The notes beneath the pieces are model-generated. The model was not told the origin of the DNA and made no database searches. It saw only the letters and a program-made list of their open reading frames with translations. Shown here piece after piece: positions 53,935 to 63,370 of a DNA stretch of 64,000 nt (the stretch's first letter is position 1; the number at the start of each line of letters is the position of its first letter). Source of the stretch: CAZHLD01 sp964533185 (lineage in GTDB: Bacteria; Acidobacteriota; Terriglobia; Acidiferrales; UBA7541); assembly GCA_964533185.1 (NCBI GenBank), contig CAZHLD010000007.1:1-64000 (forward strand), in the 5' to 3' direction. A program made the position numbers and the translations under genes.

Positions 53935-55950
53935 GTGAGGAGGAGCGTGTATCACGTTGTCGAAGAGCGGGTGAAGACGGCGCTGCGAGAGTTTATCGCG
54001 CGGAAGTACGGCGCGGAAGTGACCGTGGTGACGGAGCGGCCGCCGCGGCTGGAAATGGGCGAAGTGGCGTCGCCGGTGTGCTTCGAGCTGGCGAAGAGGC
54101 TGAAGCGCGCGCCGAGGCAGATCGCGCAGGAGATTGCCGCGGAGATTGGCGTGGTCGAGGGAGTGGCGCGGTGGGAGGTGGCCGGCGGGGGGTACGTGAA
54201 TGCGTTCCTCGACCGGGGAGCGTTCTTCCATGCCGCGTTTACGGGGATGATGGCGGAAAAGGCCAAGCCAGCGTCGGGCGCGGCGAAGACCGTGGTCGAG
54301 CACACAAACATCAACCCGAACAAGGCGGCCCACATCGGTCACCTACGAAATGCGGCGCTGGGGGACACGTTCATACGGCTGCTGCGGGCGTCGGGCGAGC
54401 GCGTGGAGGTGCAGAACTACATTGACAACACCGGCGTACAAGTGGCGGACGTGGTAGTGGGATTTCTGCACATGGAGAAGAAATCGCCTCGCGAGGTTGG
54501 GGCGATGGTTGCGGGGCCGAGATTTGACTACGCCTGTTGGGACCTGTATGTACGGGTGACACAGTTCTACGAAGAAGATAAGACGCGCGAGGCGCTGCGC
54601 GGGGAGACGCTCAAGGCGATCGAAGAAGGGCATGGGGATGCGGCAGAGATTGCGGAGATTGTCTCGACGGCGATTGTGCGCTGCCACCTGCGGACGATGG
54701 CGCGGCTGGGCGTGCAGTACGATCTGCTGCCGCGGGAGAGCGAAATTCTGCGACTGCAGTTCTGGGACGCCGCGTTCGAGAGACTGAAGCAGACTGACGC
54801 GATTGAGCTGGCGACCGCAGGCAAAAACGCGGGTTGCTGGGTGATGCGGCTGTCCGCCACGGCGGACGCGAAAGACGCGGGCGATGGCGGCGAGAGCGAG
54901 GAGGCCGACGAACAGGACACGAAGATCATTGTGCGGTCGAATGGCACGGTGACGTACGTCGGGAAGGACATTGCCTACCAGATGTGGAAATTCGGCCTGC
55001 TGGGGAAGGATTTTCAGTACCGGCGCTTTGAGACGTATGGCGATGGGCAGGCGGTGTGGATGAGTGCGGCCGAAGGAGGCGAGAAGGGCGCGCCGGAGTT
55101 TGGACGCGCCGCACGCGTCTATAACGTGATTGACTCGCGGCAGGCATACTTGCAGAACGTGGTTGTAGCCGGGCTGCGCGCGCTGGGATACACGGAGCAG
55201 GCCGACCGGTCGGTGCATTTTTCGTACGAGATGGTGGCGCTCACGCCGCGGTGCGCGGAGGAGATGGGGTACACGCTGACGGCTGAGGATGCGAAGCGGC
55301 CGTACGTCGAGGTGAGCGGCAGAAAGGGCCTGGGCGTGAAGGCCGACGATCTGATGGACCGCCTCGAGGCCGCGTCGCGGGCCGAAGTGGACCAGCGTCA
55401 CCCGCAGGTGTCGGAAGCCGACCGAGCGCGAATGGCTCATGCGATCGCCATTGGCGCGCTGCGGTATTTTCTCTTGCGGTTTGCGCGGAACACGGTGATC
55501 GCGTTTGACTTCAAGGACGCGCTGAGTTTTGAAGGGGAGACGGGGCCGTATTGCCAGTATGCGGTGGTGAGGGCGCGGAATATTTTCCGAAAGCTGGCGG
55601 AAAAGGAAGGCCACGAGAGAGCCATCCTGTTCGGGGGCTCGATGAGGACGGAGGAGTTGGAATCTTTCCTGGCTGCGCCCGAGGGAAATGAGCTTTGGGA
55701 GATGGTGGTGCTGGCCGGGTCGCTGGGAGCAACGGTACGGGCGGCGCTGGGAGCGCAGGAGCCAGCGTTTGTGGCCAAGTATGCGTTTCAGTTGGCCCAG
55801 GCGTTCAACAATTTTTACCATAAGCATCACATCCTCTCGGAGGAGAATCCGGCGCGTAAGACGTTTCTGCTGGTACTGAGCAAGCTGGTGGAAACGCAGT
55901 TGGTGCGGGCCCTGGAGCTCCTGGGGATTGAAGCGCCGGAAAAGATGTGA
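53935..55950 (+). CDS. argS: Arginyl-tRNA synthetase
   Basis: 671 aa class I synthetase. It has an N-terminal additional domain (SPVCFELAKRLKRAPRQIA), the HIGH motif in NKAAHIGHLRNAALGD, YIDNTGVQVADV, a catalytic insert with GTVTYVGKDIAYQMWKFGLL, and a C-terminal DALR anticodon domain (FNNFYHKHHIL). The GTG at 53935 is used; a second in-frame GTG at 53947 (VYHVVEERVK) follows AGGAGGAGC and may be the true start. A TATAAT box lies at 53912-53917. Confidence 0.96.
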   Translation: MRRSVYHVVEERVKTALREFIARKYGAEVTVVTERPPRLEMGEVASPVCFELAKRLKRAPRQIAQEIAAEIGVVEGVARWEVAGGGYVNAFLDRGAFFHAAFTGMMAEKAKPASGAAKTVVEHTNINPNKAAHIGHLRNAALGDTFIRLLRASGERVEVQNYIDNTGVQVADVVVGFLHMEKKSPREVGAMVAGPRFDYACWDLYVRVTQFYEEDKTREALRGETLKAIEEGHGDAAEIAEIVSTAIVRCHLRTMARLGVQYDLLPRESEILRLQFWDAAFERLKQTDAIELATAGKNAGCWVMRLSATADAKDAGDGGESEEADEQDTKIIVRSNGTVTYVGKDIAYQMWKFGLLGKDFQYRRFETYGDGQAVWMSAAEGGEKGAPEFGRAARVYNVIDSRQAYLQNVVVAGLRALGYTEQADRSVHFSYEMVALTPRCAEEMGYTLTAEDAKRPYVEVSGRKGLGVKADDLMDRLEAASRAEVDQRHPQVSEADRARMAHAIAIGALRYFLLRFARNTVIAFDFKDALSFEGETGPYCQYAVVRARNIFRKLAEKEGHERAILFGGSMRTEELESFLAAPEGNELWEMVVLAGSLGATVRAALGAQEPAFVAKYAFQLAQAFNNFYHKHHILSEENPARKTFLLVLSKLVETQLVRALELLGIEAPEKM

Positions 55951-56050
55951 AGGACAGGGAACAGGTGGCAGGTGACAATTGAACGTGAGGCGGTGCAAGC
56001 CTCACACCTGCCTGGTTGCTGGAAACTCACCGCAGATAAACAAGAAAAGA

Positions 56051-56137
56051 GCCGGCGGGCCGCCGGCGCTACCCCGGCAGAAAACTGCCGGCAAGGGTGC
56101 CGGCGCAACGGTGGCGGGTACAGAGCCCGCCGCTACA
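56051..56137 (-). repeat. Cluster of GC palindromes, last with GTAG head and trkA stop codon
   Basis: GCCGGC (56051-56056) and (56062-56067) with GCTAC tail; CCGGCAG (56074-56080) / CTGCCGG (56085-56091); then GGCGGG (56113-56118) / CCCGCC (56126-56131) with GCTACA tail to 56137. CTA at 56133-56135 is the TAG stop of trkA. The stretch 55951-56132 contains only this and short repeats. Confidence 0.65.
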
Positions 56138-57284
56138 TACCCAGAAGCAATTTGCGGATAGCGGGTTCGGCGGGGATTTTGACGAGGGCGAGGACGACGT
56201 CGCCGACCTGGAACTGAGTTTCGCCGCGGGGCACGACGGCCTCGCCATCGCGGAAGATGGTGACGATATTGGCGGAGTGCGGGACTTCGAGTTCGCGGAG
56301 GTGGCGGCCGACGACGGGCGATTTGGCGTCGAGGCGATACTCCATGATTTCGAGCTGGCCGGCGTGGAGATTGAGGACCTGGCGAATGCGGCTGTGGGGC
56401 AGCTCGGACTGAATGACGCTGGTGATGATGGAGGTGGAACTGACAGTGATGTCCACGCCGAGCGTCTGCATGATGGCTTCGTTCTTGGGGTTTTTGACGC
56501 GGGCGATGGTCTTGGGGACGCCGAACTGCTGTTTGGCGAGCTGGCAGGCGATGAGATTGTCGTGGTCGTGATTGGTGACGGCGACGAAGACGTTGGCGCG
56601 GTTGGCGCCGGCCTGCTCAAGGACGGCGGTGGAGGAGCCGTCGCCCAGGATCACCGGACAATCCACCTGATGGGAGACGAGCTCGAAGATTTCCTTGCTG
56701 GATTCGATGATGGTGACTTCGATGTTGTTTTCGAGCAGGGCGCGGGCGAGGAAGTAGCCGACGCGTCCACCGCCGACGATGATGACGTACATCGGGCCGA
56801 CGGGCTCGGCGCGGACGGGAGCTGAGGGAACTTCAGCCGCATGGCCGTGTGCGCGGCGCCAGACCTCGCCGAATTCCTGCGGCGGGTTTTCAGCAAGCTG
56901 GCCGACGATGAATTCGGCGCCGGCAACGGTGAGGGCCATGGTCTCAATGCCAGCGGCGCGGTAGCTAGGCTCGCGGGCGGGATCGTAAACGACGGCCATG
57001 ACCTTGGGGATGCGGAAAACCTGCCTGGCCACCTGGGCGACCATGAGGTTGGTGTTTTCGTCGCGGGAGAGGGCGAAGAGGGCGTCGGCGCCCTCGGCGC
57101 CGGCTTCGCGGAGTACGTCGGGATCGATGGCGTTGCCGATGACGGTCTTGAGGTTGGGATTGCGGTCGGCGCGCGCGAAGAGGTTGCGCTGCTTATCGAT
57201 GACCACAACTTCGTGACCGGTGTTTTGCAGGGCGCGGACGACCTGCGTGCCGAGGCGTCCGAAACCGACGATGATGATGCGCAT
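56133..57284 (-). CDS. trkA: Trk-type potassium transport regulatory NAD-binding protein (TrkA-like)
   Basis: 383 aa with two RCK_N Rossmann domains (MRIIIVGFGRLGTQVVRALQ and YVIIVGGGRVGYFLARAL) and one C-terminal RCK_C domain (SANIVTIFRDGEAVVPRG). The linker after the first domain (about 117-165) is atypical, so it is a divergent TrkA. Such proteins gate TrkH/KtrB K+ channels by binding NAD(H)/ATP. No trkH gene is adjacent. Confidence 0.9.
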   Translation of the reverse strand: MRIIIVGFGRLGTQVVRALQNTGHEVVVIDKQRNLFARADRNPNLKTVIGNAIDPDVLREAGAEGADALFALSRDENTNLMVAQVARQVFRIPKVMAVVYDPAREPSYRAAGIETMALTVAGAEFIVGQLAENPPQEFGEVWRRAHGHAAEVPSAPVRAEPVGPMYVIIVGGGRVGYFLARALLENNIEVTIIESSKEIFELVSHQVDCPVILGDGSSTAVLEQAGANRANVFVAVTNHDHDNLIACQLAKQQFGVPKTIARVKNPKNEAIMQTLGVDITVSSTSIITSVIQSELPHSRIRQVLNLHAGQLEIMEYRLDAKSPVVGRHLRELEVPHSANIVTIFRDGEAVVPRGETQFQVGDVVLALVKIPAEPAIRKLLLGM

Positions 57285-57322
57285 GTGGGTCGCTTCCTTT
57301 TCTTCTGCTCGTAAGCCTGGCG

Positions 57323-58819
57323 CTACGCCTTCGTATTCATGATCAGATCAACCAGAGTGCGGACGGCCACGCCGGAGGCGCCTTTGGCGGCCCAAGGCTT
57401 GGCGTCGTCGAGCCAGGCCGTGCCGGCGATATCGAGGTGCACCCAGGGCATGTCCTGAGCGAACTCGCGCAGGAAGGCGGCGGCTGTGCTGGCGCCACCT
57501 CCCTTGAAGTTGCTGATGTTTTGGATATCGGCGATGGAGCTCTTGATCATCTCGCGGTAGTCGTCGTCCACAGGCATGGGCCACATTTTTTCGCCGGTTG
57601 CACGAGCGGAGGCCAGCAGGCGGTCGGTGAAGGCCTGGTCGTTGCCGAAGACGCCGACGTTGACATTGGCCAGAGCGACGACGATAGCGCCGGTAAGCGT
57701 GGCGGCGTCCACGAGGTGGGTGCAGCCGAGCTGTTTGGCGTAGGCAATGCCGTCGGCGAGGACGAGGCGGCCCTCGGCGTCGGTGTTAAGCACTTCGATG
57801 GACTTGCCGGACATGGCGATTTGAACGTCGCCGGGTTTCTGGGCGCGGCCGCCGGGCATGTTCTCCGTGGCCGGAACGACGGCGATGACCTTGACGGCGG
57901 GCTTGAGCGCGGCGATGGCGCGCATCACGCCGAGCATGGTGGCGCCGCCGGCCATATCGTACTTCATTTTTTCCATGCCCTCAGCAGGCTTGATGGAGAT
58001 GCCGCCGGTATCGAAGGTGACGGCTTTGCCGACCAGGCCAATGACCCGCGCGCCGGAGCGTGTCTCGGGCGGGGTGTAGGTGACGACGATGACGCGGGGC
58101 GGCTCAGCGCTGCCCTGCGCGACCGAGAGAATCGCACCCATTTTGAGGTCGGTGATGCGCTTTCCGTCGAGGATGTCCACGGCGAGGCCGGCTTCGCGAG
58201 CCATGGCCGCAGCGCGGTCGGCGAGCATGCTCGGAGTGAGGTGGTTTGAGGGCTCGTTGACGAGGTCGCGGGTGAAATTCTGCGAGAGGGCCATGGTGCG
58301 GCCGCGGGCGATAGAGGCCTCGATTTCTGCAGCCGGGGCGGAAGCGAAGCCGGCGAGGAGGACGGATTCGATTTCCTTGTCGTTTTTCTTTTCGGTTTTG
58401 TATTTGTCGGACTCGAAATCGGCGATGAGGAGGCCTTCGGTGACGGCCTGGGCCGAGGCGGCGTTACGGTCGTCTTCTCGGACGAAAAAGGCGAGTCGCT
58501 TGACCGAACGGGACTTCAAGTAGCGAAGGGCGGTACCGGCGAGACGGCGGAGCTCAGCGGTGGTGAATTTGTAGCGCTTGCCGGCACCGACAACGAGGAC
58601 GCGCTCGGCAGCAATGCCGGCAGGGAAATGCAGCAGAGCCATTTCGAGCGATTTGCCGGTGAGCTCGCAGCTCCTAGCGAGTTTTCCGAGGGCACCGCCG
58701 ACAGCAGCGTCGAGCTCGGAGAGGACTCCCTGTATGGGGTTGTCCTGCTCAAAGGCGTAGGTGACGAGGGCTTGCGTATCGAGTTTAGCGAACGGGCGTG
58801 CATCCAGGGTAATCTGCAT
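57323..58819 (-). CDS. pepA: Leucyl aminopeptidase (M17 family)
   Basis: 498 aa cytosolic di-zinc/manganese aminopeptidase. Catalytic-domain signature VGKAVTFDTGGISIKPAEGM and NTDAEGRLVLADG (metal ligands D, D, E), plus ATLTGAIVVALAN. The GKG of the usual GKGITFDSGG motif is GKA here. The upstream M17 N-terminal domain is intact. Its stop codon lies in GGCGCTACGCC. trkA follows it on the same strand 38 nt later. Confidence 0.95.
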   Translation of the reverse strand: MQITLDARPFAKLDTQALVTYAFEQDNPIQGVLSELDAAVGGALGKLARSCELTGKSLEMALLHFPAGIAAERVLVVGAGKRYKFTTAELRRLAGTALRYLKSRSVKRLAFFVREDDRNAASAQAVTEGLLIADFESDKYKTEKKNDKEIESVLLAGFASAPAAEIEASIARGRTMALSQNFTRDLVNEPSNHLTPSMLADRAAAMAREAGLAVDILDGKRITDLKMGAILSVAQGSAEPPRVIVVTYTPPETRSGARVIGLVGKAVTFDTGGISIKPAEGMEKMKYDMAGGATMLGVMRAIAALKPAVKVIAVVPATENMPGGRAQKPGDVQIAMSGKSIEVLNTDAEGRLVLADGIAYAKQLGCTHLVDAATLTGAIVVALANVNVGVFGNDQAFTDRLLASARATGEKMWPMPVDDDYREMIKSSIADIQNISNFKGGGASTAAAFLREFAQDMPWVHLDIAGTAWLDDAKPWAAKGASGVAVRTLVDLIMNTKA

Positions 58820-58827
58820 AGTGCGGG

Positions 58828-59325
58828 TCAGCGTCTCCTTGAACGGTAAATGGCTTCTTCGACTTCGCGACGGGCTTCCTTATCGCGCTCTGCGTGGCGG
58901 CGGTCGTACTGCTTTTTGCCGCGGGCCACGGCAATTTCGCACTTGGCGATGCCGTTGCGGAAGTAGATCCGCAAAGGGATTACGGTGAGGCCCTTCTGCT
59001 GAGTTTTGCCGCTGAGCTTGAAGATTTCGTTTTTGTGGAGCAAGAGTTTCCTGGGGCCGAGGGGCTCGTGGTTCCAGGGCCCGCCGGCCAGGTACTGGGC
59101 AATGTGGCAATTGAGCAACCAAACCTCGCCGCCGCGCACCACAGCATAGGCGTCGCGGATGTTGGCCTTCCCTTCTCGGAGGGCTTTCACCTCGGTGCCC
59201 CGCAAGGCCATCCCAGCCTCAAACTTCTCGAGGAGAATATAGTTATAGGACGCGGCGCGGTTCTGGGCCACGACGAGTTCGGAGGGCTTGGAGGTCTTCT
59301 CAGGCTTCTTGGGCTTGTGGCGCAC
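58828..59325 (-). CDS. smpB: SsrA-binding protein SmpB
   Basis: tmRNA partner for rescue of stalled ribosomes; 165 aa. Signature NRAASYNYILLEKFEAGMAL, GTEVKALREGKANIRDAY and a basic C-terminal tail (KKQYDRRHAERDKEARREVE). The GTG start at 59325 lies 8 nt after a TATGAT box with no Shine-Dalgarno. It is 8 nt upstream of pepA on the same strand. ssrA is not in the window. Confidence 0.96.
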   Translation of the reverse strand: MRHKPKKPEKTSKPSELVVAQNRAASYNYILLEKFEAGMALRGTEVKALREGKANIRDAYAVVRGGEVWLLNCHIAQYLAGGPWNHEPLGPRKLLLHKNEIFKLSGKTQQKGLTVIPLRIYFRNGIAKCEIAVARGKKQYDRRHAERDKEARREVEEAIYRSRRR

Positions 59326-59333
59326 AAACCGCT

Positions 59334-59339
59334 ATCATA
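59334..59339 (-). promoter_or_regulatory. -10 box TATGAT of smpB, leaderless geometry
   Basis: TATGAT on the minus strand, 8 nt from the GTG start; TTGCTT 18 nt upstream is a possible -35. Confidence 0.45.
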
Positions 59340-59372
59340 GCCGCCGGTAGTAACTAGAAGCAAGCGGGCGGC

Positions 59373-59401
59373 TTGTTCGGCCTTGGGGCCGGTGCTAGAC
59401 T
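59373..59401 (+). promoter_or_regulatory. Sigma-70-type promoter of the secretin-pseudopilin operon
   Basis: TTGTTC at 59373-59378, 17-nt spacer, TAGACT at 59396-59401, followed by a leader with GGAG 5 nt before the ATG at 59437. Confidence 0.5.
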
Positions 59402-59436
59402 GGCGCAGAGAGTTGTTTTCTTTGCGTGGAGTGATA

Positions 59437-61692
59437 ATGGGCCGTCGTCCCCTGACCGCGATTCTATTGGCATGTGTCGTCGTGTGGGTCTCCGGCTGTC
59501 CCAAGGGCGGCGGAGACTACAAGGCGGGGAAGAAAGCGGAGGAGCTGAAGGACTGGGATACGGCACTCATCAATTACCAGAGAGCACTCCAGGCTGACCC
59601 GAAGAACGTCGAGTACAAGCTGAAAACGGCCCGAATCCGCTTCGAGGCCGGACAATTCCACGTCGAGCAAGGCCTGAAATATCGCGACAAGGGCCAGTTG
59701 CAACTGGCGCTGGCCGAGTTCCAGAAGGCGCTGGCAATCGATCCTTCCAGCCCGATTGCCGAGCAGGAGATCCGGCCGACGCTGGAAACCATTGCGGCCC
59801 AGCAAGCCGTTCCCGGCGACACCACTCCGACACCGCCCACCGAGGAAGGCAAGTTGATGGAAAAGCCGCCGGAGCTGCAGCCGCTCTCGCGGGCCCCCAT
59901 CAACCTGAAGATTAGCAACGACGCCAGAATTGTTTACGAGACAATTGGCAAGCTGGCCGGACTGACGGTGATTTTTGACCCGGACTTCCCTGCCCGGCGT
60001 ATTTCGGCCGAGTTCACCAACGTGACGCTGGAGCAGGCGCTGGACGTGGTGTCACTGCAGGCCAAGGCGTTCTGGAAGCCGGTGACGAGCAACATCATCC
60101 TGGTAATCCCGGAACAGCCGCAGAAGCGGCGCGACTATGAAGAGCAGGTAGTGAAGACGTTTTATCTGGGCAACACCGTCCAGCCGCAGGACCTGACTGA
60201 AATCGTTACTGGCCTGCGGCAGTTGCTGGACCTGAAGCGCATCCAGCAGATGAACTCGCAAAACGCCATCATCATCCGGGACACCCCCGATAAGCTGCTC
60301 CTGGCCGAGAAAATCATACGAGATATTGACCGGCCGAAGCCGGAGGTGGTGATCCAGGTGTCGGTGTTGCAGGTACGACGCGACCGGCTGCGCGACCTGG
60401 GGATCCGGCCCGAGACCGGCGCGCAAATTCTGTTCACGCCGGATGTTCCGGCGACCGCGGGGGGGGCGGCCGGGGCCACGACATCCGGGAACCGAATCCC
60501 GCTTAACCAAGTGAGTAAGCTCTCCAGCAAGGACTACAGCGTGACGCTGCCGGGAGCAACGGCAACGGCGCTGCTGACTGACAGCACCACCAAGCTGATT
60601 CAAAACCCGCAAATCCGCGTGGTGGACGGGCAATCAGCAAAGCTCAACGTGGGCGACCGCGTGCCGGTGGCGACGGGGAGCTTCCAGGCCGGTGTGGGCG
60701 TGGGAACGACGGGGGGAGCGGGGATCGTCAACCCACTGGTGAACACGCAGTTCCAGTACATCGACGTTGGCGTGAACGTGGACATTACCCCGCGGATCCA
60801 CCTGAACCGCGAGATCAGCATGAAGGTCTCGGTGGAGGTCTCCTCGGTGAGCGGGCGAACTAATATCGGCGGCATCGAGCAGCCGATCATCAGCCAGCGG
60901 AAGATCAGCCACGACGTGCGGTTGAAGGAAGGCGAAGCGAGCATCCTGGGCGGATTGATCGACCGCTCAGACACGAAAAGTATTGCCGGCTGGCCCGGGT
61001 TTGCACGCATCCCGATTCTGCGCTACTTCTTCTCCGGCGAGAAGGTGGAGAGCACGGAGAACGAGGTGCTGATCATCCTGGTGCCGCGGATCGTGCGCGC
61101 GCTCAGCATTACGGCGGAGAACTTGAGCGGAATCAGCGCGGGTACCGATACCAACGTGCAGGTGCGGCGCGAGGCGCAGGGTCAGGCGCCGTCGGTGCCG
61201 CCTGCGGCTCCGCCCCAAGAGGGCCAACTGCAGGGACAGCCTCAGCAGCCCCCGACTGCGGGCGCTCCGGCCGGTGGAACGGGGCGGGTGCGGTTTGAAC
61301 CCTCAAACATCTCCCTCAGGCCCGGCGAGACGGCTACAGTCAGCGTGGTAGTAGAAGACGTGCAGGACCTTTTCTCCATTCCCTTCCTTCTCCAGTACAA
61401 CCCGGCCGTCATCTCGGTGGAAGAGGTGCGGCACGGAGGATTTCTCTCCGGCGGCACGCAGGAGATTGCCATCGTGCAGCGGATCGATAGGGAGCGCGGC
61501 AACGCGGTGATCTCCGCCACGCGCCAGCCCAATACGTCCGGGGTGACCGGCACGGGGACGCTGGTGGGAATCGTGATTCGGGCAGTGAGTAGCGGCGAAT
61601 CGAAGCTCAGCGTGGTGCAGGTGAACGCGCGGGACTCGCAGCAGAAACCGATCCCACTGGTGACGAGCGAAGCCACCTTCCGGGTGCAGTAG
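59437..61692 (+). CDS. Lipoprotein secretin with TPR and C-terminal cohesin domain (GspD/PilQ-like)
   Basis: Outer-membrane secretin, 751 aa. Lipoprotein signal peptide with lipobox VSGC (Cys about 20), a TPR-like region (AALINYQRAL-type, about 30-105), N0/N1 domains (YETIGKLAGLTVIFDP, VVKTFYLGN), the secretin core with VNVDITPRIHLN and EGEASILGGLIDRS, a Pro/Gln-rich linker (about 585-615) and a cohesin-type domain (VRFEPSNISLRPGETATVSV to the end). The cohesin fusion is unlike E. coli GspD or PilQ. The upstream part of the frame (59383-59436) is excluded because GGAG favours 59437. Confidence 0.9.
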   Translation: MGRRPLTAILLACVVVWVSGCPKGGGDYKAGKKAEELKDWDTALINYQRALQADPKNVEYKLKTARIRFEAGQFHVEQGLKYRDKGQLQLALAEFQKALAIDPSSPIAEQEIRPTLETIAAQQAVPGDTTPTPPTEEGKLMEKPPELQPLSRAPINLKISNDARIVYETIGKLAGLTVIFDPDFPARRISAEFTNVTLEQALDVVSLQAKAFWKPVTSNIILVIPEQPQKRRDYEEQVVKTFYLGNTVQPQDLTEIVTGLRQLLDLKRIQQMNSQNAIIIRDTPDKLLLAEKIIRDIDRPKPEVVIQVSVLQVRRDRLRDLGIRPETGAQILFTPDVPATAGGAAGATTSGNRIPLNQVSKLSSKDYSVTLPGATATALLTDSTTKLIQNPQIRVVDGQSAKLNVGDRVPVATGSFQAGVGVGTTGGAGIVNPLVNTQFQYIDVGVNVDITPRIHLNREISMKVSVEVSSVSGRTNIGGIEQPIISQRKISHDVRLKEGEASILGGLIDRSDTKSIAGWPGFARIPILRYFFSGEKVESTENEVLIILVPRIVRALSITAENLSGISAGTDTNVQVRREAQGQAPSVPPAAPPQEGQLQGQPQQPPTAGAPAGGTGRVRFEPSNISLRPGETATVSVVVEDVQDLFSIPFLLQYNPAVISVEEVRHGGFLSGGTQEIAIVQRIDRERGNAVISATRQPNTSGVTGTGTLVGIVIRAVSSGESKLSVVQVNARDSQQKPIPLVTSEATFRVQ

Positions 61693-61707
61693 GCAGGACG
61701 TCCGGTC

Positions 61708-62178
61708 ATGCGGCTGTTTTCCCAACACGGCAAGCAATCGGGGATGACGCTTCTCGAGCTGATCATGGCGTGCGCCATCCTGATGGTGCTCTCCTCGGCG
61801 GCGCTGCCGATCGCGCGGGTCACCGTGATGCGGCAGAAAGAGGCCGAGTTGCGCGCGGCACTGCGGGAACTGCGGACGGCAATTGACCGGTACAAGGACA
61901 TGGCCGACCGGAACTTGTTCCGCGTCGAAGTGGGCAGTGAAGGGTATCCGCCGGACCTGGAGACGCTGGTGAACGGGGTGACCTACGGCGCCGACGACCG
62001 GCGGGTGCGCTTCCTGCGACGTATCCCGGTGGACCCGATGGCCGGACGGGCCGAATGGGGACTGCGCGCGATCCAGGACGACCCCAAGTCCACGAGCTGG
62101 AGCGGGAAAAACGTGTTTGATGTGTTCTCGCTTTCGCAGGGGACGGGGCTGGATGGGACACGGTATGCGGAGTGGTGA
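61708..62178 (+). CDS. Type II secretion/type IV pilus pseudopilin (GspG-like)
   Basis: 156 aa. Prepilin signal SGMTLLELIMACAILMVLSS with cleavage after Gly and Glu at +5, followed by a long N-terminal helix and a short C-terminal domain (GYPPDLETLVNGVTYG, then FLRRIPVDPMAGRAEWGL) as in major pseudopilin GspG/PulG. Only 15 nt after the secretin stop, so co-transcribed. Confidence 0.88.
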   Translation: MRLFSQHGKQSGMTLLELIMACAILMVLSSAALPIARVTVMRQKEAELRAALRELRTAIDRYKDMADRNLFRVEVGSEGYPPDLETLVNGVTYGADDRRVRFLRRIPVDPMAGRAEWGLRAIQDDPKSTSWSGKNVFDVFSLSQGTGLDGTRYAEW

Positions 62179-62185
62179 GGAGTTA

Positions 62186-62614
62186 ATGCGGCGCTTGAAC
62201 CGGGTGTGGCCACGAGGGCACAGGGTACTCGCGGGGGCGGGGTTCACCGTGCTCGAGTTGATGATCGTCATTACGATCATCCTGATCTTGATGGCGATGG
62301 GCGCGGGGAGATATGAGCGGGCAGTGCTGCGGGCCAAAGAAGCTGCGCTGAAACAGAACCTGAACGTGATGCGCAAAGCGATTGACAATTACACGCTGGA
62401 TAAGCAGCAGGCGCCGGGGTCGCTCGAGGAGCTGGTGTCTGCGGGTTACTTGCGCGAAATCCCCACTGACCAGATCACGCAACGAAAAGACTGGCGCGTG
62501 GTGTACGAGGATGTATCGCTGAGCCCAGACCAGGCAGGTACCGGGATCAGCGACGTGTTTTCGACTTCAGACAAGATATCGCCCACCGAGAAGACACCCT
62601 ACAGCTCGTGGTGA
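62186..62614 (+). CDS. Second pseudopilin (GspG/GspH-like)
   Basis: 142 aa. The prepilin motif AGFTVLELMIVITIILILMA has the Gly cleavage site and Glu+5; the C-terminal part (QQAPGSLEELVSAGYLREIPTD) matches the GspG-like fold. The ATG at 62186 is preferred because GAGGAG lies 5 nt upstream; longer in-frame starts exist. Follows the first pseudopilin by 7 nt. Confidence 0.85.
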   Translation: MRRLNRVWPRGHRVLAGAGFTVLELMIVITIILILMAMGAGRYERAVLRAKEAALKQNLNVMRKAIDNYTLDKQQAPGSLEELVSAGYLREIPTDQITQRKDWRVVYEDVSLSPDQAGTGISDVFSTSDKISPTEKTPYSSW

Positions 62615-62676
62615 GAGAAGCGCTCGAACGGGCGGGCGGCGTTTGACGCGTGGAGACGAATCCGCTATGATGCTTG

Positions 62677-62753
<77 letters not shown>

Positions 62754-62762
62754 GCTATTCTG

Positions 62763-63338
62763 CTAGTTCACAAGGGGTTGCTTCAACGAGGCAGCCCCTT
62801 CGTTTTTGAGAATGGGTCCAATTGGGTCCAGAATCTTTCCCAACTGTCCCGCAATTCTCATATCGTCCTCTCGGTTCACGTGGCTGTACACGCCCAGCGT
62901 CATTTCCGCGTCACTCTGGCCTAGCCTCTGTTGCCGCAATTTTAGCGGAACAACCAGCCGGTCCATCAGCGTTGCGTTTGCGTGCCGGAATGCGTGCAGT
63001 CCGCAGCGTTCGATGTTTAGTTTCTTGAGGAGCGGGTGCAGCTTCCGCTTCACAAGCAGGTTTGCATCCCAAGGTGTTCCAGTACGGCTGGCAAACAGCA
63101 AACGGCTTGGATTAGAACGCCATCCGCATTTGAACGCCCGCAGGTTTTCCGCTAACTTAACGGAGATGGCAAACGTTCGCGCGGCATTCTCGTTCTTCGG
63201 TTCTTGGAGTTTCCCGCGCCATGCGTTTTGCCTCACCGATACTTGCGGAAGTTCAAGGGTCGCGCTGCACCCTTTGTTGGGGCCGCTATTTTGGTCTATA
63301 ACGTAGCTTCTATCGGGGACTGCTTGACGAACGAGCAA
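62763..63338 (-). pseudogene. Tyrosine recombinase (phage/island integrase) C-terminal remnant
   Basis: 191-codon frame whose last two-thirds match the catalytic domain of tyrosine integrases: WRGKLQEPKNENAARTFAI, then LHAFRHANATLMD (His-x-x-Arg), RLGQSDAEMTLGVYSHV (the Tyr nucleophile). The first catalytic Arg and the N-terminal arm-binding domain are missing, and residues 1-30 are not integrase-like, so it is a decayed fragment. It ends 10 nt from the initiator tRNA, a classic attachment site. Its final codons run through the tRNA terminator on the other strand. Confidence 0.8.
62772..62807 (+). terminator. Rho-independent terminator after tRNA-fMet
   Basis: Stem AAGGGGTTGC (62772-62781) with GCAGCCCCTT (62791-62800), one G-U pair, then CGTTTTTG. 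Confidence 0.75.
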
Positions 63339-63370
63339 CCTGTGCGATAGCTGTGAGCGGAGCTCCTGCT

